From Bordetella parapertussis (lineage in GTDB: Bacteria > Pseudomonadota > Gammaproteobacteria > Burkholderiales > Burkholderiaceae_C), in NCBI GenBank assembly GCA_945878065.1, contig CAMDXA010000002.1:62001-126000 (forward strand): DNA of 64,000 nt. Reading direction: 5' to 3'. The stretch's first letter is position 1, and the number at the start of each line of letters is the position of its first letter. Positions 12,422 through 20,095 of the stretch are shown in pieces. The position numbers and the translations under genes are program-made. The notes under the pieces are model-generated. The model did no database searches. It saw only the letters and a program-made list of their open reading frames with translations, and was not told the DNA's origin.

Positions 12422-12907
12422 ATGCCCTCTTTTGATACTGTCTGTGAAGCCGATGTGGTGGAAGTGAAAAACGGCGTCGAGAACACGGCCAAGGAAATCA
12501 CCACGCGTTTTGATTTCAAAGGCACGTCTGCCGCCATCGAATTTAAGGACAAGGAAATCACGCTGATCGGCGACAGTGATTTTCAATTGGCGCAGATTGA
12601 CGACATCTTGCGCAACAAACTGACCAAGCGCAATGTGGATATCCGTTTTTTGGACAAGGGCGATGTGCAAAAAATGGGCGGCGACAAGGTCAAGCAAATC
12701 ATCAAGGTGCGCAACGGCATTGCCAGTGAAGATTCAAAGAAAATTCAGCGCGTGATCAAAGACAGCAAGATGAAAGTACAAGCCGCCATCCAAGGAGAAG
12801 CTGTTCGCATTACCGGCGCCAAGCGCGATGACTTGCAAGCTGCGATGGCACTGATTCGCAAAGAGATGCCCGATTTGCCACTGAGCTTTGACAATTTCCG
12901 TGACTGA
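12422..12907 (+). CDS. yajQ: YajQ-family nucleotide-binding protein
   Basis: A 161-residue protein with two ferredoxin-like (RRM-like) folds. Family members bind nucleotides, and some in Xanthomonas and Pseudomonas bind cyclic di-GMP and act with a transcription factor; the ligand here is unproven. The signatures [50 protein letters not shown] and the end [10 protein letters not shown] match closely over the full length. It is monocistronic. Its stop codon lies inside the first copy of the GATTAATT repeats that follow. Confidence 0.95.
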   Translation: MPSFDTVCEADVVEVKNGVENTAKEITTRFDFKGTSAAIEFKDKEITLIGDSDFQLAQIDDILRNKLTKRNVDIRFLDKGDVQKMGGDKVKQIIKVRNGIASEDSKKIQRVIKDSKMKVQAAIQGEAVRITGAKRDDLQAAMALIRKEMPDLPLSFDNFRD

Positions 12908-12952
12908 TTAATTGGTTAATTGGGGTCAGACACCGATTAATTCCGATTAATT
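12906..12952. repeat. REP-like quasi-palindrome with four GATTAATT-type boxes
   Basis: GATTAATT (12906-12913) and GGTTAATT (12914-12921) flank the imperfect 13-bp palindrome GGGGTCAGACACC (12922-12934). It is followed by GATTAATT at 12935-12942 and again at 12945-12952. Because ATTAAT is self-complementary, the whole 47 bp is nearly symmetrical. GGTGTCTGACCCC-type sequences are, as I recall, common as dispersed elements near REP-associated tyrosine transposases. That link is inference; no transposase gene is near. Confidence 0.5.
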
Positions 12953-13130
12953 TTGAGTGAAACCTTCACGCCATGCCAAGTCGGTCGCCGCTCACCGCCT
13001 GCGGCAACGTTCGCGTCGGCCCGCCCACCATGTCGTTTGTCCACTCGCCTATTTTTCTCCGACGGCATTTCTGCGGTTCAAGAGACCCAGCTTCAACCAA
13101 AAAGAGCGCTTCAGGCCGAATCGGAGGGGG

Positions 13131-13165
13131 CGTTTTTTTCGAGCGAAAGCGCAGAAAAAAATCGC
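13131..13165. other. Hairpin with T/A stem and GAAA tetraloop
   Basis: TTTTTTTC (13133-13140) pairs with GAAAAAAA (13154-13161), and CG ends extend the stem past one bulged T. Inside the loop, GC-GAAA-GC forms a small GNRA-capped stem. It lies just upstream of the tandem array and could help end convergent transcription on either strand. This is seen in sequence; its function is unknown. Confidence 0.35.
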
Positions 13166-13168
13166 ACC

Positions 13169-13350
13169 GGATGGTTCGGCCAAAGCGTGTCTTTCAGACT
13201 GAAGGAATGCCAAACTCTGACGGATGGTTCGGCCAAAGCGTGTCTTCTAACCGCAGGAATACCAAACCCTGACGGATGGGTCGGCCAAAGCGTGTCTTTC
13301 AGACTGCAGGAATGCCAAACTCTGACGGATGGGTCGGCCAAAGCGTGACT
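13169..13350. repeat. Tandem array of a 52-53 bp repeat, about 3.4 copies
   Basis: Units begin with GGATGG at 13169, 13222, 13274 and 13327 (periods 53, 52 and 53). The shared core is GGTTCGGCCAAAGCGTGTC or GGGTCGGCCAAAGCGTGTC. The second part varies around TTTCAGACTGAAGGAATGCC and ends CCAAACTCTGAC. Unit 2 differs most in its middle. Unit 4 stops after GCGTGACTTC. There are no unique spacers, so this is not CRISPR. The middle of unit 1 (CTTTCAG, A, CTGAAGG) is a near-perfect palindrome. The array ends 14 bp short of the plsY stop. Confidence 0.9.
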
Positions 13351-13364
13351 TCATTTGGCAAAAC

Positions 13365-14006
13365 TCATTTTTTACCAATACGGCTTTCCTCACCGCGCAT
13401 CAACTTGGCAATATTCGCTTGATGCCGCCAGACCAAGATGCCGCTCATGACCACCGCCGCGAGCAATATACGGTTGTCCACATACCAAACCACACGGTTA
13501 CCTAAAAAATAATAGGCCGGCGCAAATGCCGCTGCTGCCAAAGCGGCCAAGGAAGAATAGCGGGTGAAAAACGCCACGATCAACCAAGTGGCCAACGTGG
13601 CTAGGCCCAACCACAGGTCGATGCCAAACAACACGCCTGCGGCAGTGGCCACACCCTTGCCACCTTTGAATCGAAAAAACAGCGGCCAGACATGACCTGC
13701 AAATGCAGCCAGTGCAACTATGGCCAATGTGCCCTCGCCCAGACCCCATATGCTTCCGTACTGTGACACCGCCCACACGGGAAGCCAGCCCTTGATACCG
13801 TCAAGCAGCAATGTCAATGCAGCCGCCAATTTATTGCCTGAACGCAGCACGTTGGTTGCGCCCGGGTTTTGGCTGCCGTAAGAACGAGGGTCGGCCAAAC
13901 CCATCAGGCGACTGACCAACACCGCAAACGAGAGCGAACCGATCAAATAAGCCGCCAGCGCAGCCAACAGCGGGTAAGCGATAGATAACAAGAATTCCAT
14001 AAGCAT
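13365..14006 (-). CDS. plsY: Glycerol-3-phosphate acyltransferase PlsY
   Basis: An integral inner-membrane enzyme that transfers an acyl group from acyl-phosphate to glycerol-3-phosphate, the first step of phospholipid synthesis. It is about 213 aa with several hydrophobic helices. The three family motifs are present: [30 protein letters not shown] and [15 protein letters not shown]. The ATG at 14006 gives a one-base TGATG overlap with the upstream aldo-keto reductase stop; an ATG at 14000 or a TTG at 14009 is also possible. The tail is short and basic ([10 protein letters not shown]). Confidence 0.95.
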   Translation of the reverse strand: MLMEFLLSIAYPLLAALAAYLIGSLSFAVLVSRLMGLADPRSYGSQNPGATNVLRSGNKLAAALTLLLDGIKGWLPVWAVSQYGSIWGLGEGTLAIVALAAFAGHVWPLFFRFKGGKGVATAAGVLFGIDLWLGLATLATWLIVAFFTRYSSLAALAAAAFAPAYYFLGNRVVWYVDNRILLAAVVMSGILVWRHQANIAKLMRGEESRIGKK

Positions 14007-15082
14007 CAAATCGCCGGGTCGCGCATTTCCCAGCGGATCTCGTCAATCGCCTTGAGCATTTCTGGAGTAAGAGTTTTGCCCCACGCGTCCAAATCTTCGT
14101 CCAATTGCGCCACAGAGGTCACGCCAATGATGGTGCTTGCTACGCGCCACTGCGTGTAGCAAAACGCCAGCGCCATGTCGGTGGGTGTCATGCCGTTGTC
14201 GCGTGCAAGTTGGTTGTAGCGCTTGGCGGCAGCCAGTGCATCCGGGCGGGCCCAACGTTGCTTGCGCACGCTTTCGTACTTGGTGATGCGCCCTTCCTTG
14301 GGCGAGTTTTCCCCCAGAAAACCGGAATTGTCATATTTGCCGGTGAGCAGGCCGAATGCCAGCGGCGAATATGCCAGCAACGACACATTCAAGCGGTGCA
14401 TGGTTTCATCCAAACCGTTTTCCGGCACACGGTTGACCAGGCAATACGCGTTTTGCACACTGACAATGCGCGGGAGATTGTGCTGCTCGGCCAGTCGCAC
14501 AAATTCGTGCACACCGTAAGGCGTTTCATTGGACAAACCGATGTAGCGCACCTTGCCTTGCTTGACCAAACTGGCCAATGCTTCTAATTGCTCGTGGATG
14601 GATGTAGCGGTTTTTTCGTTCTTCGGTTCGTAATACATGCCACCAAACATGGGCACGTGACGCTCGGGCCAGTGGATTTGGTACAGGTCGATCACATCGG
14701 TTTGCAACCGCTTCAAACTGGCATCACATGAGGTTTGTATTTCCGCTGCGGTCATGCCCTCGCCTGTGCGCACCCAAGGCATGCCACGGGAAGGTCCTGC
14801 CACCTTGGAAGCCAGCACGATTTTTTGTCGCATGCCCGGACGCTTAGACAGCCAATTGCCTATGTAGATTTCGGTCTTGCCATAAGACTCAGCCGTGGGT
14901 GGCACGGCATAAATCTCGGCGGTATCGAAGAAATTGACGCCGCGTGCAATGCTGTGGTCCATGATGGTGTGCGAAGTGGGCTCATCTACCTGTTGCCCAA
15001 AAGTCATGGTGCCGAGACTGATAGGGGTGACGTACAAATCGCTTTGACCCAAGCGAACAGGAGTGAGGTTGAGGTTTTTCAT
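14006..15082 (-). CDS. Aldo/keto reductase, Tas/YajO-like
   Basis: A 358-residue NADPH-dependent TIM-barrel oxidoreductase resembling E. coli Tas. The catalytic Asp and Tyr lie in [13 protein letters not shown], Lys in VLASKVAG, and the His region in [15 protein letters not shown]. The cofactor end reads [14 protein letters not shown]. The substrate is unknown. The start at 15082 ([18 protein letters not shown]) is preceded by GAAGGAGAG on the plus strand, with no clear minus-strand ribosome site; it was preferred over 15106 by homology. It overlaps plsY by one base. Confidence 0.9.
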   Translation of the reverse strand: MKNLNLTPVRLGQSDLYVTPISLGTMTFGQQVDEPTSHTIMDHSIARGVNFFDTAEIYAVPPTAESYGKTEIYIGNWLSKRPGMRQKIVLASKVAGPSRGMPWVRTGEGMTAAEIQTSCDASLKRLQTDVIDLYQIHWPERHVPMFGGMYYEPKNEKTATSIHEQLEALASLVKQGKVRYIGLSNETPYGVHEFVRLAEQHNLPRIVSVQNAYCLVNRVPENGLDETMHRLNVSLLAYSPLAFGLLTGKYDNSGFLGENSPKEGRITKYESVRKQRWARPDALAAAKRYNQLARDNGMTPTDMALAFCYTQWRVASTIIGVTSVAQLDEDLDAWGKTLTPEMLKAIDEIRWEMRDPAI

Positions 15083-15194
15083 GAAGGAGAGTTTAGTTGG
15101 GCACAACGAATGAAGAGAATTTACTACGTCTGGTGTGCTGTCCCGGGGAGGGTTTGCCTGAGGTAGATCGCATGAAGTGAATTAAAGTCTAGTG

Positions 15195-15219
15195 CTTCGC
15201 AAGCCCACTTGTTGCGAAG
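15195..15219. promoter_or_regulatory. Perfect 8-bp inverted repeat upstream of the SDR gene
   Basis: CTTCGCAA (15195-15202) and TTGCGAAG (15212-15219) are separated by 9 bp, in the 189-bp spacer between the divergent aldo-keto reductase and SDR genes and 52 bp before the SDR start. It could be an operator for a dimeric regulator or a leader hairpin. No regulator gene is adjacent. Confidence 0.4.
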
Positions 15220-15271
15220 AAAACCCTTTCCATTTGACTTACAAAAAATCATTCAATTCACCCCAGCAACC

Positions 15272-16036
15272 ATGACACAGACAACTCAGCTGACAGCCAT
15301 CGTCACCGGCGCAGCACGCGGCATCGGCTTAGCAACCACCCGATTGTTTTTAAACAAAGGCATGCGGGTCGCCATGGTCGACCGTGATCTGGATGAACTT
15401 CAAAATGCCTCACAAGGTTTGGATCATGTGCTGCCGGTGAACTGCGATGTGTCGCAAAAAGACCAAGTCAACGCCATGATGCACACGGTTTTGCAATGGT
15501 CAGGGCGTGTCGATGTGCTGGTGAACAACGCAGGTGTGGCCGATTTCGCGGCGATAAAAGACACCACGTTCGAGCGATGGCAAACGGTGATGCGCACCAA
15601 CCTTGACGGTGTGTTTTTGTGTTCGCAAGCGGCCCTGCCCGCGCTGCGCGAAAGCCGGGGCTGCATCGTGAATATCGGGTCCATCTCGGGCTTAAGAGCG
15701 TCCACACTTCGCGTGGCCTACGGCACCTCGAAAGCTGCGGTGATTCATTTGACCAAACAACAGGCGGCCGAACTCGGCGAATGGGGCATACGGGTGAACT
15801 GCGTCGCACCCGGACCAGTGAAAACCAAGCTCGCCGCTGCTGTGCACACACCCGCCATCGTCAGCGCCTACCACGATGCGATCCCGCTGAACCGCTACGG
15901 CAGTGAAGAGGAAATCGCGCGGGTCATTGTGTTTCTGGCCTCAACTGATGCCAGCTACCTCACCGGTCAGGTGATAGCAGTGGATGGCGGGTTTGATGCG
16001 ACGGGGGTGGGTTTGCCGGCGTTGCGTTCTGATTGA
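15272..16036 (+). CDS. Short-chain dehydrogenase/reductase (SDR, classical)
   Basis: A 254-residue Rossmann-fold NAD(P)-dependent oxidoreductase. The cofactor motif is TGAARGIG, followed by NNAG in DVLVNNAGVADF, the catalytic Ser in IGSISGL, Tyr-x3-Lys in AYGTSKAA, and the C-terminal SYLTGQVIAVDGGFDATG. It looks like a glucose/ribitol-type or 3-oxoacyl reductase-like member, and its substrate cannot be assigned. The ATG at 15272 was chosen over an upstream TTG at 15209 because the fold starts at MTQTTQLTAIVTGAARG. It stands alone on the plus strand. Confidence 0.9.
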   Translation: MTQTTQLTAIVTGAARGIGLATTRLFLNKGMRVAMVDRDLDELQNASQGLDHVLPVNCDVSQKDQVNAMMHTVLQWSGRVDVLVNNAGVADFAAIKDTTFERWQTVMRTNLDGVFLCSQAALPALRESRGCIVNIGSISGLRASTLRVAYGTSKAAVIHLTKQQAAELGEWGIRVNCVAPGPVKTKLAAAVHTPAIVSAYHDAIPLNRYGSEEEIARVIVFLASTDASYLTGQVIAVDGGFDATGVGLPALRSD

Positions 16037-16191
16037 AGTGGGGCGAGCCAGACACAAATTTAACTTTTCAAAATCTCGCCTTGAGGAGCGAATACTGACA
16101 TTCTGAATTGCAAAAACGTTACTCCGCAGGTTGACAGCAGGTTAAGCTGCCCGACTCGCCCTGCTTTACAAACCAACCAGCAAAAAACCGT

Positions 16192-17421
16192 TTGAACTTT
16201 TCTGATATCAATCTCACCCCCGCGCTGCAACACGCCGTGACCGACATGGGTTTGTACGCGCCCACCCCCATACAGGCGCAAGCCATTCCTGCGGCACTGC
16301 AAGGCCGCGACCTGTGGGGGACCGCGCCCACCGGCTCAGGCAAGACGCTGGCGTTTGCATTGCCACTGCTGCAGCAACATGTGTTGCAGCCGCGCCAGAC
16401 AAACTTTCGCCGCCCTATATGCAGCCTGCTGCTGGTGCCCACACGCGAGCTGGCGGTGCAAGTGGGCGCTGTGCTCACGCAATTGGCTTATTCGCTCAAT
16501 CTCAAAGTGGCGGTGGTGTTTGGCGGCGTGTCTATCAACCCGCAAATGATGGACTTGCGAGGAGGCGCTGATATTTTGGTCGCGACGCCCGGGCGTTTGC
16601 TGGATTTAGCTGATCAAAACGCGCTGCGCCTGAATGACGTGCAACACCTGGTGCTGGACGAAGCCGACCGTTTGCTGGACTTGGGCTTCGCCGACGAGTT
16701 GCAACGCGTGTTGGCGCTCTTGCCGGCGAAGCGACAGACTTTATTGTTCTCGGCCACCTTCGCGCCCGAGGTCGAAGCGCTTGCCGCCAACTTGCTGCGC
16801 GATCCGGTGCGCATCACGGTGGAAGCGTTTGAGGGTCACAAGCCAGACATCAGCCAACGCGCGATTCGCGTGGATGACAAAAAAAGAACCGCTTTGTTGC
16901 GGCACTTGTTCGCAGAAAACAGTTGGAAGCAGGCGCTGGTGTTTGTCGCCACGCGCTACGCCTGCGAGCATGTGGCGAACAAATTGTGTAAAGCAGGCAT
17001 CAACGCTACGCCTTTTCACGGCGAGATGAGCCAGGGCGCACGTCAGGATGTACTGCGCGATTTCAAAACAGGACACTGTGGCGTGATGGTCACCACCGAC
17101 TTGGCCTCGCGCGGTATAGACATTGCCATGCTGCCCGTGGTCATCAATTACGACTTGCCTCGCTCGGCCACCGACTACACACACCGCATTGGCCGCACCG
17201 GTCGCGCAGGTGCGCATGGCGACGCGGTGAGTTTTGTCACCGCCCACGCTTTGGCGCATTGGAAGCTGATACAAAAACGCGAAAGCCTTGTGCTGGATTT
17301 AGAGCAAGTGCCAGGGTTTGAACCGGTGGATGAACCGCCAGCACCGCAGGGCAATGGTGGCGTTAAAGGAAAAAGGCCGAGTAAGAAGGATAAGTTGAGG
17401 GCGGCGGCGGGGCTTGGTTGA
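16192..17421 (+). CDS. DEAD-box ATP-dependent RNA helicase, RhlE-like
   Basis: Unwinds RNA duplexes in ribosome assembly or mRNA turnover. Its 409 residues carry the full motif set: Q motif APTPIQAQAIP, Walker A APTGSGKT, PTRELA, GG, TPGRLLD, DEAD in LVLDEADRLLD, SAT in LLFSATFAPEV, ARGID-type TDLASRGIDIA, and HRIGRTGRAG. The tail is basic (GGVKGKRPSKKDKLRAAAGLG), as in RNA-binding helicases. Translation most likely starts at TTG 16192: MNFSDINLTPALQHAV is the family opening and the next ATG is at residue 20. A 155-bp spacer precedes it. The end is 6 bp from the convergent acyl-CoA synthetase stop. Confidence 0.93.
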   Translation: MNFSDINLTPALQHAVTDMGLYAPTPIQAQAIPAALQGRDLWGTAPTGSGKTLAFALPLLQQHVLQPRQTNFRRPICSLLLVPTRELAVQVGAVLTQLAYSLNLKVAVVFGGVSINPQMMDLRGGADILVATPGRLLDLADQNALRLNDVQHLVLDEADRLLDLGFADELQRVLALLPAKRQTLLFSATFAPEVEALAANLLRDPVRITVEAFEGHKPDISQRAIRVDDKKRTALLRHLFAENSWKQALVFVATRYACEHVANKLCKAGINATPFHGEMSQGARQDVLRDFKTGHCGVMVTTDLASRGIDIAMLPVVINYDLPRSATDYTHRIGRTGRAGAHGDAVSFVTAHALAHWKLIQKRESLVLDLEQVPGFEPVDEPPAPQGNGGVKGKRPSKKDKLRAAAGLG

Positions 17422-17427
17422 TCAAGT

Positions 17428-19161
17428 TCATTTAGCGCGTTCTATTTCCCTCAACCTCAACACCCTCCTCTGCACTTTTCCCGTCGTGGTCATCGGCAAC
17501 TGATCGATAAACTCAATTTCCTTGGGGTATTCATAAGGCGCGAGCAAGCCGCGCACATGCTGCTGCAACTGCTTGACCAATTCATCTGAAGGCGCAAAGC
17601 CCGCAGACAACACCACATAGGCTTTCACCAAATTACCGCGATCTGCATCCGGTTTGGGCACGACACCGGCATTGGCCACGGCCGGGTGTTTCACCAAACA
17701 GTTTTCTATTTCGCTGGGGCCTATGCGGTAACCGGCGGCTTTGAACACATCGTCGGCGCGGCCCTGGTACCAAAGGTAGCCATCTGCATCACGCGCGGCC
17801 AAGTCGCCGGTGCGGCACCAGTCGCCTGTGAATTTACGCGTTGTGGCTTCAGATTGATTCCAATAACCCAAAAAGAAAATCGGATCGGGCTGGCCGTGCA
17901 CATCGCATCGATGCAAAGCCACATCGCCGGGGACGCCGTCGGCGCATTCATGGCCGTCCTCGTCAATCACCGCCACGCGATGGCCGGGGTAGGCGCGGCC
18001 CATGCTGCCGGGTTTGGCAGGCCAGCCAACGCCGTCGCTGGTATCGCCATTCATGGCGCAATTTCCGACGATGTAATTGATCTCGGTTTGACCGAACATT
18101 TCGTTCACTGTCACTCCGAGTTCATCTCGGCAATACGCAAACACCGCGTCACCCACGGCTTCGCCCGCACTCATGATGGCTTGCAGGTCTAACTGAAACT
18201 GCGTGGCTGGATGCGGATAGGCTTTCATCATGGCCTTCAACGCCGTGGGAAACAAAAAAGTGTGCGTGACACGGTGTTGCTGCATCAACTCAAACGCCAA
18301 CTCTGCCGAGAAACGCCCCGCCCAGGCGACGATGGGCCGACCGAAATACAGCGTCGGCAACAAAGCGTCCATCAGGCCGCCAGTCCAAGTCCAGTCGGCT
18401 GGGGACCATAAGACAGCGTGACTGCCAACAGGTAAATCACCATGCCCTGTTGAGGCCTCAGACGAAGTTGAAAAACCAAACCAATTTTGGCTGCACACAA
18501 AACCGCTGAGGTTGCCAATCAATGCCTGATGCGGAATCAACGCGCCCTTGGGTGGCCCGGTGGTGCCGCTGGTGTAAATCAACACCGCCGGGTCGGTGGC
18601 CAAGGTATTGAACAATGGCCATTGATGGGCAGGGTGAGCTGCTTGTGCATCAAAAAACAAATCGCCGCTGCGTTCATCCACACCGATGCAAGCTCGCAAT
18701 GAAGAACAAGTTTGCTTCAACCCGACGACCACTGAAGACGACACCGCATCCACCATGGCAATGACCGCGCCTGAATCTTGCAAACGATAGGCCAATGCTT
18801 CGGGACCAAATAGCTGCGATAAAGGAACAGCCACCGCACCCATTTGCAACACCGCCATGTAAGCGACCGCAGTTTCAAAGCGCTGCGCCAGTACCACCGC
18901 TACGCGGTCGCCAGGCTTGACGCCCAAGCGGAACAAGACATGACTCAAGGCATCGGCAGCGCGCTGTAATTGTGCGTATGTGTGGCGTGTTTGCATGCCG
19001 AGGTTGGCATGGTGACAAACCACTGCAGTCTGCTCTGCGCGTAAGGACGAGGCAGCCCAACGGCGCGAACACACCTCTGCGATATTGAAATGCACGGGCA
19101 CCGACCAGCGAAAACTGCGGTGCATTTGAGCGTGGTTGTCTGATAAGTGACCGGGGGACAT
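17428..19161 (-). CDS. Acyl-CoA synthetase (AMP-binding, ANL superfamily)
   Basis: Activates a carboxylic acid to acyl-adenylate and then acyl-CoA. At about 577 aa it has typical length. P-loop-like IYTSGTTGPPKGALIPH, MFGQTEINYIVGN, the hinge Asp region WCRTGDLAARDADGYLWYQGR, ADDVFKAAGYRIGPSEIE and the catalytic Lys in TTTGKVQRRVLR are all present. It resembles the medium-chain or acetyl-CoA-synthetase-like group of Burkholderiales; the chain length is not decidable. The start at 19161 follows an AAGGA box about 9 nt upstream on the minus strand. The ATG at 19125 (MHRSFRWSVP) is an alternative. Confidence 0.9.
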   Translation of the reverse strand: MSPGHLSDNHAQMHRSFRWSVPVHFNIAEVCSRRWAASSLRAEQTAVVCHHANLGMQTRHTYAQLQRAADALSHVLFRLGVKPGDRVAVVLAQRFETAVAYMAVLQMGAVAVPLSQLFGPEALAYRLQDSGAVIAMVDAVSSSVVVGLKQTCSSLRACIGVDERSGDLFFDAQAAHPAHQWPLFNTLATDPAVLIYTSGTTGPPKGALIPHQALIGNLSGFVCSQNWFGFSTSSEASTGHGDLPVGSHAVLWSPADWTWTGGLMDALLPTLYFGRPIVAWAGRFSAELAFELMQQHRVTHTFLFPTALKAMMKAYPHPATQFQLDLQAIMSAGEAVGDAVFAYCRDELGVTVNEMFGQTEINYIVGNCAMNGDTSDGVGWPAKPGSMGRAYPGHRVAVIDEDGHECADGVPGDVALHRCDVHGQPDPIFFLGYWNQSEATTRKFTGDWCRTGDLAARDADGYLWYQGRADDVFKAAGYRIGPSEIENCLVKHPAVANAGVVPKPDADRGNLVKAYVVLSAGFAPSDELVKQLQQHVRGLLAPYEYPKEIEFIDQLPMTTTGKVQRRVLRLREIERAK

Positions 19162-19186
19162 GCGATACATCCTTATGATTGAGCGA

Positions 19187-20095
19187 ATGTACCAAGTAAA
19201 AAACATTTCTCGCACAAGCTTCATCCGCTTGCGGCAACTCAACTACCACGTACGTGAATGGGGAACTCCTCGCCCGGAACAGTTGCCGCTGTTCATGGTG
19301 CACGGTTGGATGGATGTCAGCGCATCTTTCCAATTTGTGGTGGATGCCATGCAGCAAGACCGCCACATCATTGCGCCTGACTGGCGCGGCTTTGGACTCA
19401 CCGATGTGGGAGAAGTCGACACCTTCTGGTACCCCGACTACCTGGCCGATCTGGATGCATTGGTTGACCATTTCCAACCCGAAGGACACATCGATTTGCT
19501 GGGCCACAGCATGGGCGGCACCGTCGTGTCCATGTATGCCGGTGCGAGACCCGAGCGTATTCGTCGCCTGATCAACCTGGAAGGCTTTGGTCTGGCTGCC
19601 ACCAAACCAACGCAAGCACCTGGCCGCTATGCAAAATGGTTGAACGAAGTCAAAGCTGCTCGCCAAGGCGAAATGAATTTGCGAACCTATCCCGACAGCG
19701 AAGCAGTCGCGCAACGCTTGATCAAAACCAATCCGCGTTTGCGTTTGGACAAAGCGCAATGGTTGGCACAGCATTGGGCCAAGCCCAACAGCAAGGGCGA
19801 ATGGGAAATTCTGGGTCACCCGGCGCACAAAGTGATCAACCCTTATTTGTTTCGCGTGGAAGAAATGCTGGCCATCTACCAAAGCATCAGCGCACCTGTG
19901 CTCAACGTCGAAGCCAGCCAAAACGATCTTGAAAAATGGTGGCAAGGCAAATACAAGCTGGAAGAATTTCACGAGCGCTTAAAACACATCAAAGACATTC
20001 AGAGCGTCACCATACAAGATGCTGGTCACATGATGCACCACGACCAGCCATTTGAGTTGGCACAACATATCGAGGCGTTTTTGCAGCAGCCATGA
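19187..20095 (+). CDS. Alpha/beta hydrolase
   Basis: A 302-residue alpha/beta-fold enzyme with the oxyanion region FMVHGWMDVSASF, the nucleophile elbow GHSMGG, an acid after the cap domain, and the catalytic His in QDAGHMMHHDQP. No signal peptide is seen, so it should be cytoplasmic. The substrate (ester, lactone or epoxide) is not decidable. The ATG at 19187 was selected; ATGs at 19160 and 19175 would overlap the divergent acyl-CoA synthetase start. Its stop overlaps the next start as ATGA, so the two genes are coupled. Confidence 0.85.
   Translation: MYQVKNISRTSFIRLRQLNYHVREWGTPRPEQLPLFMVHGWMDVSASFQFVVDAMQQDRHIIAPDWRGFGLTDVGEVDTFWYPDYLADLDALVDHFQPEGHIDLLGHSMGGTVVSMYAGARPERIRRLINLEGFGLAATKPTQAPGRYAKWLNEVKAARQGEMNLRTYPDSEAVAQRLIKTNPRLRLDKAQWLAQHWAKPNSKGEWEILGHPAHKVINPYLFRVEEMLAIYQSISAPVLNVEASQNDLEKWWQGKYKLEEFHERLKHIKDIQSVTIQDAGHMMHHDQPFELAQHIEAFLQQP

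Larger units (their letters stand above)
12908..13364. other. 457-bp non-coding stretch between convergent yajQ and plsY
   Basis: No gene can be supported here. It holds, in order, a REP-like quasi-palindrome (12906-12952), about 180 bp without a feature I can name (12953-13130), a hairpin with a GAAA tetraloop (13131-13165), and a tandem repeat array (13169-13350). Open frames of 76-131 codons cross the array, but they translate the same repeat in shifting frames because the period is not a multiple of three, and none resembles a known protein. Confidence 0.8.

Noticed and set aside
13191..13320. Neisseria-type DNA uptake sequence
   Set aside because: The reverse of unit 3 contains GCAGTCTGAA, one base from GCCGTCTGAA, but units 1 and 2 diverge and the host is not of that family; likely chance.
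12953..13348. Open frames of 131, 99 and 76 codons over the repeat array
   Set aside because: They translate the same DNA repeat in different frames, have no good ribosome site, and resemble no family I know; the 52-53 bp period would shift a real protein out of register.
13169..13350. CRISPR array
   Set aside because: Units are contiguous and similar throughout; there are no unique spacers and no cas genes.
18875..19972. 365-codon minus-strand frame
   Set aside because: It lies antisense to the hydrolase gene and across the acyl-CoA synthetase 5' end, both clear genes; a codon-bias shadow.
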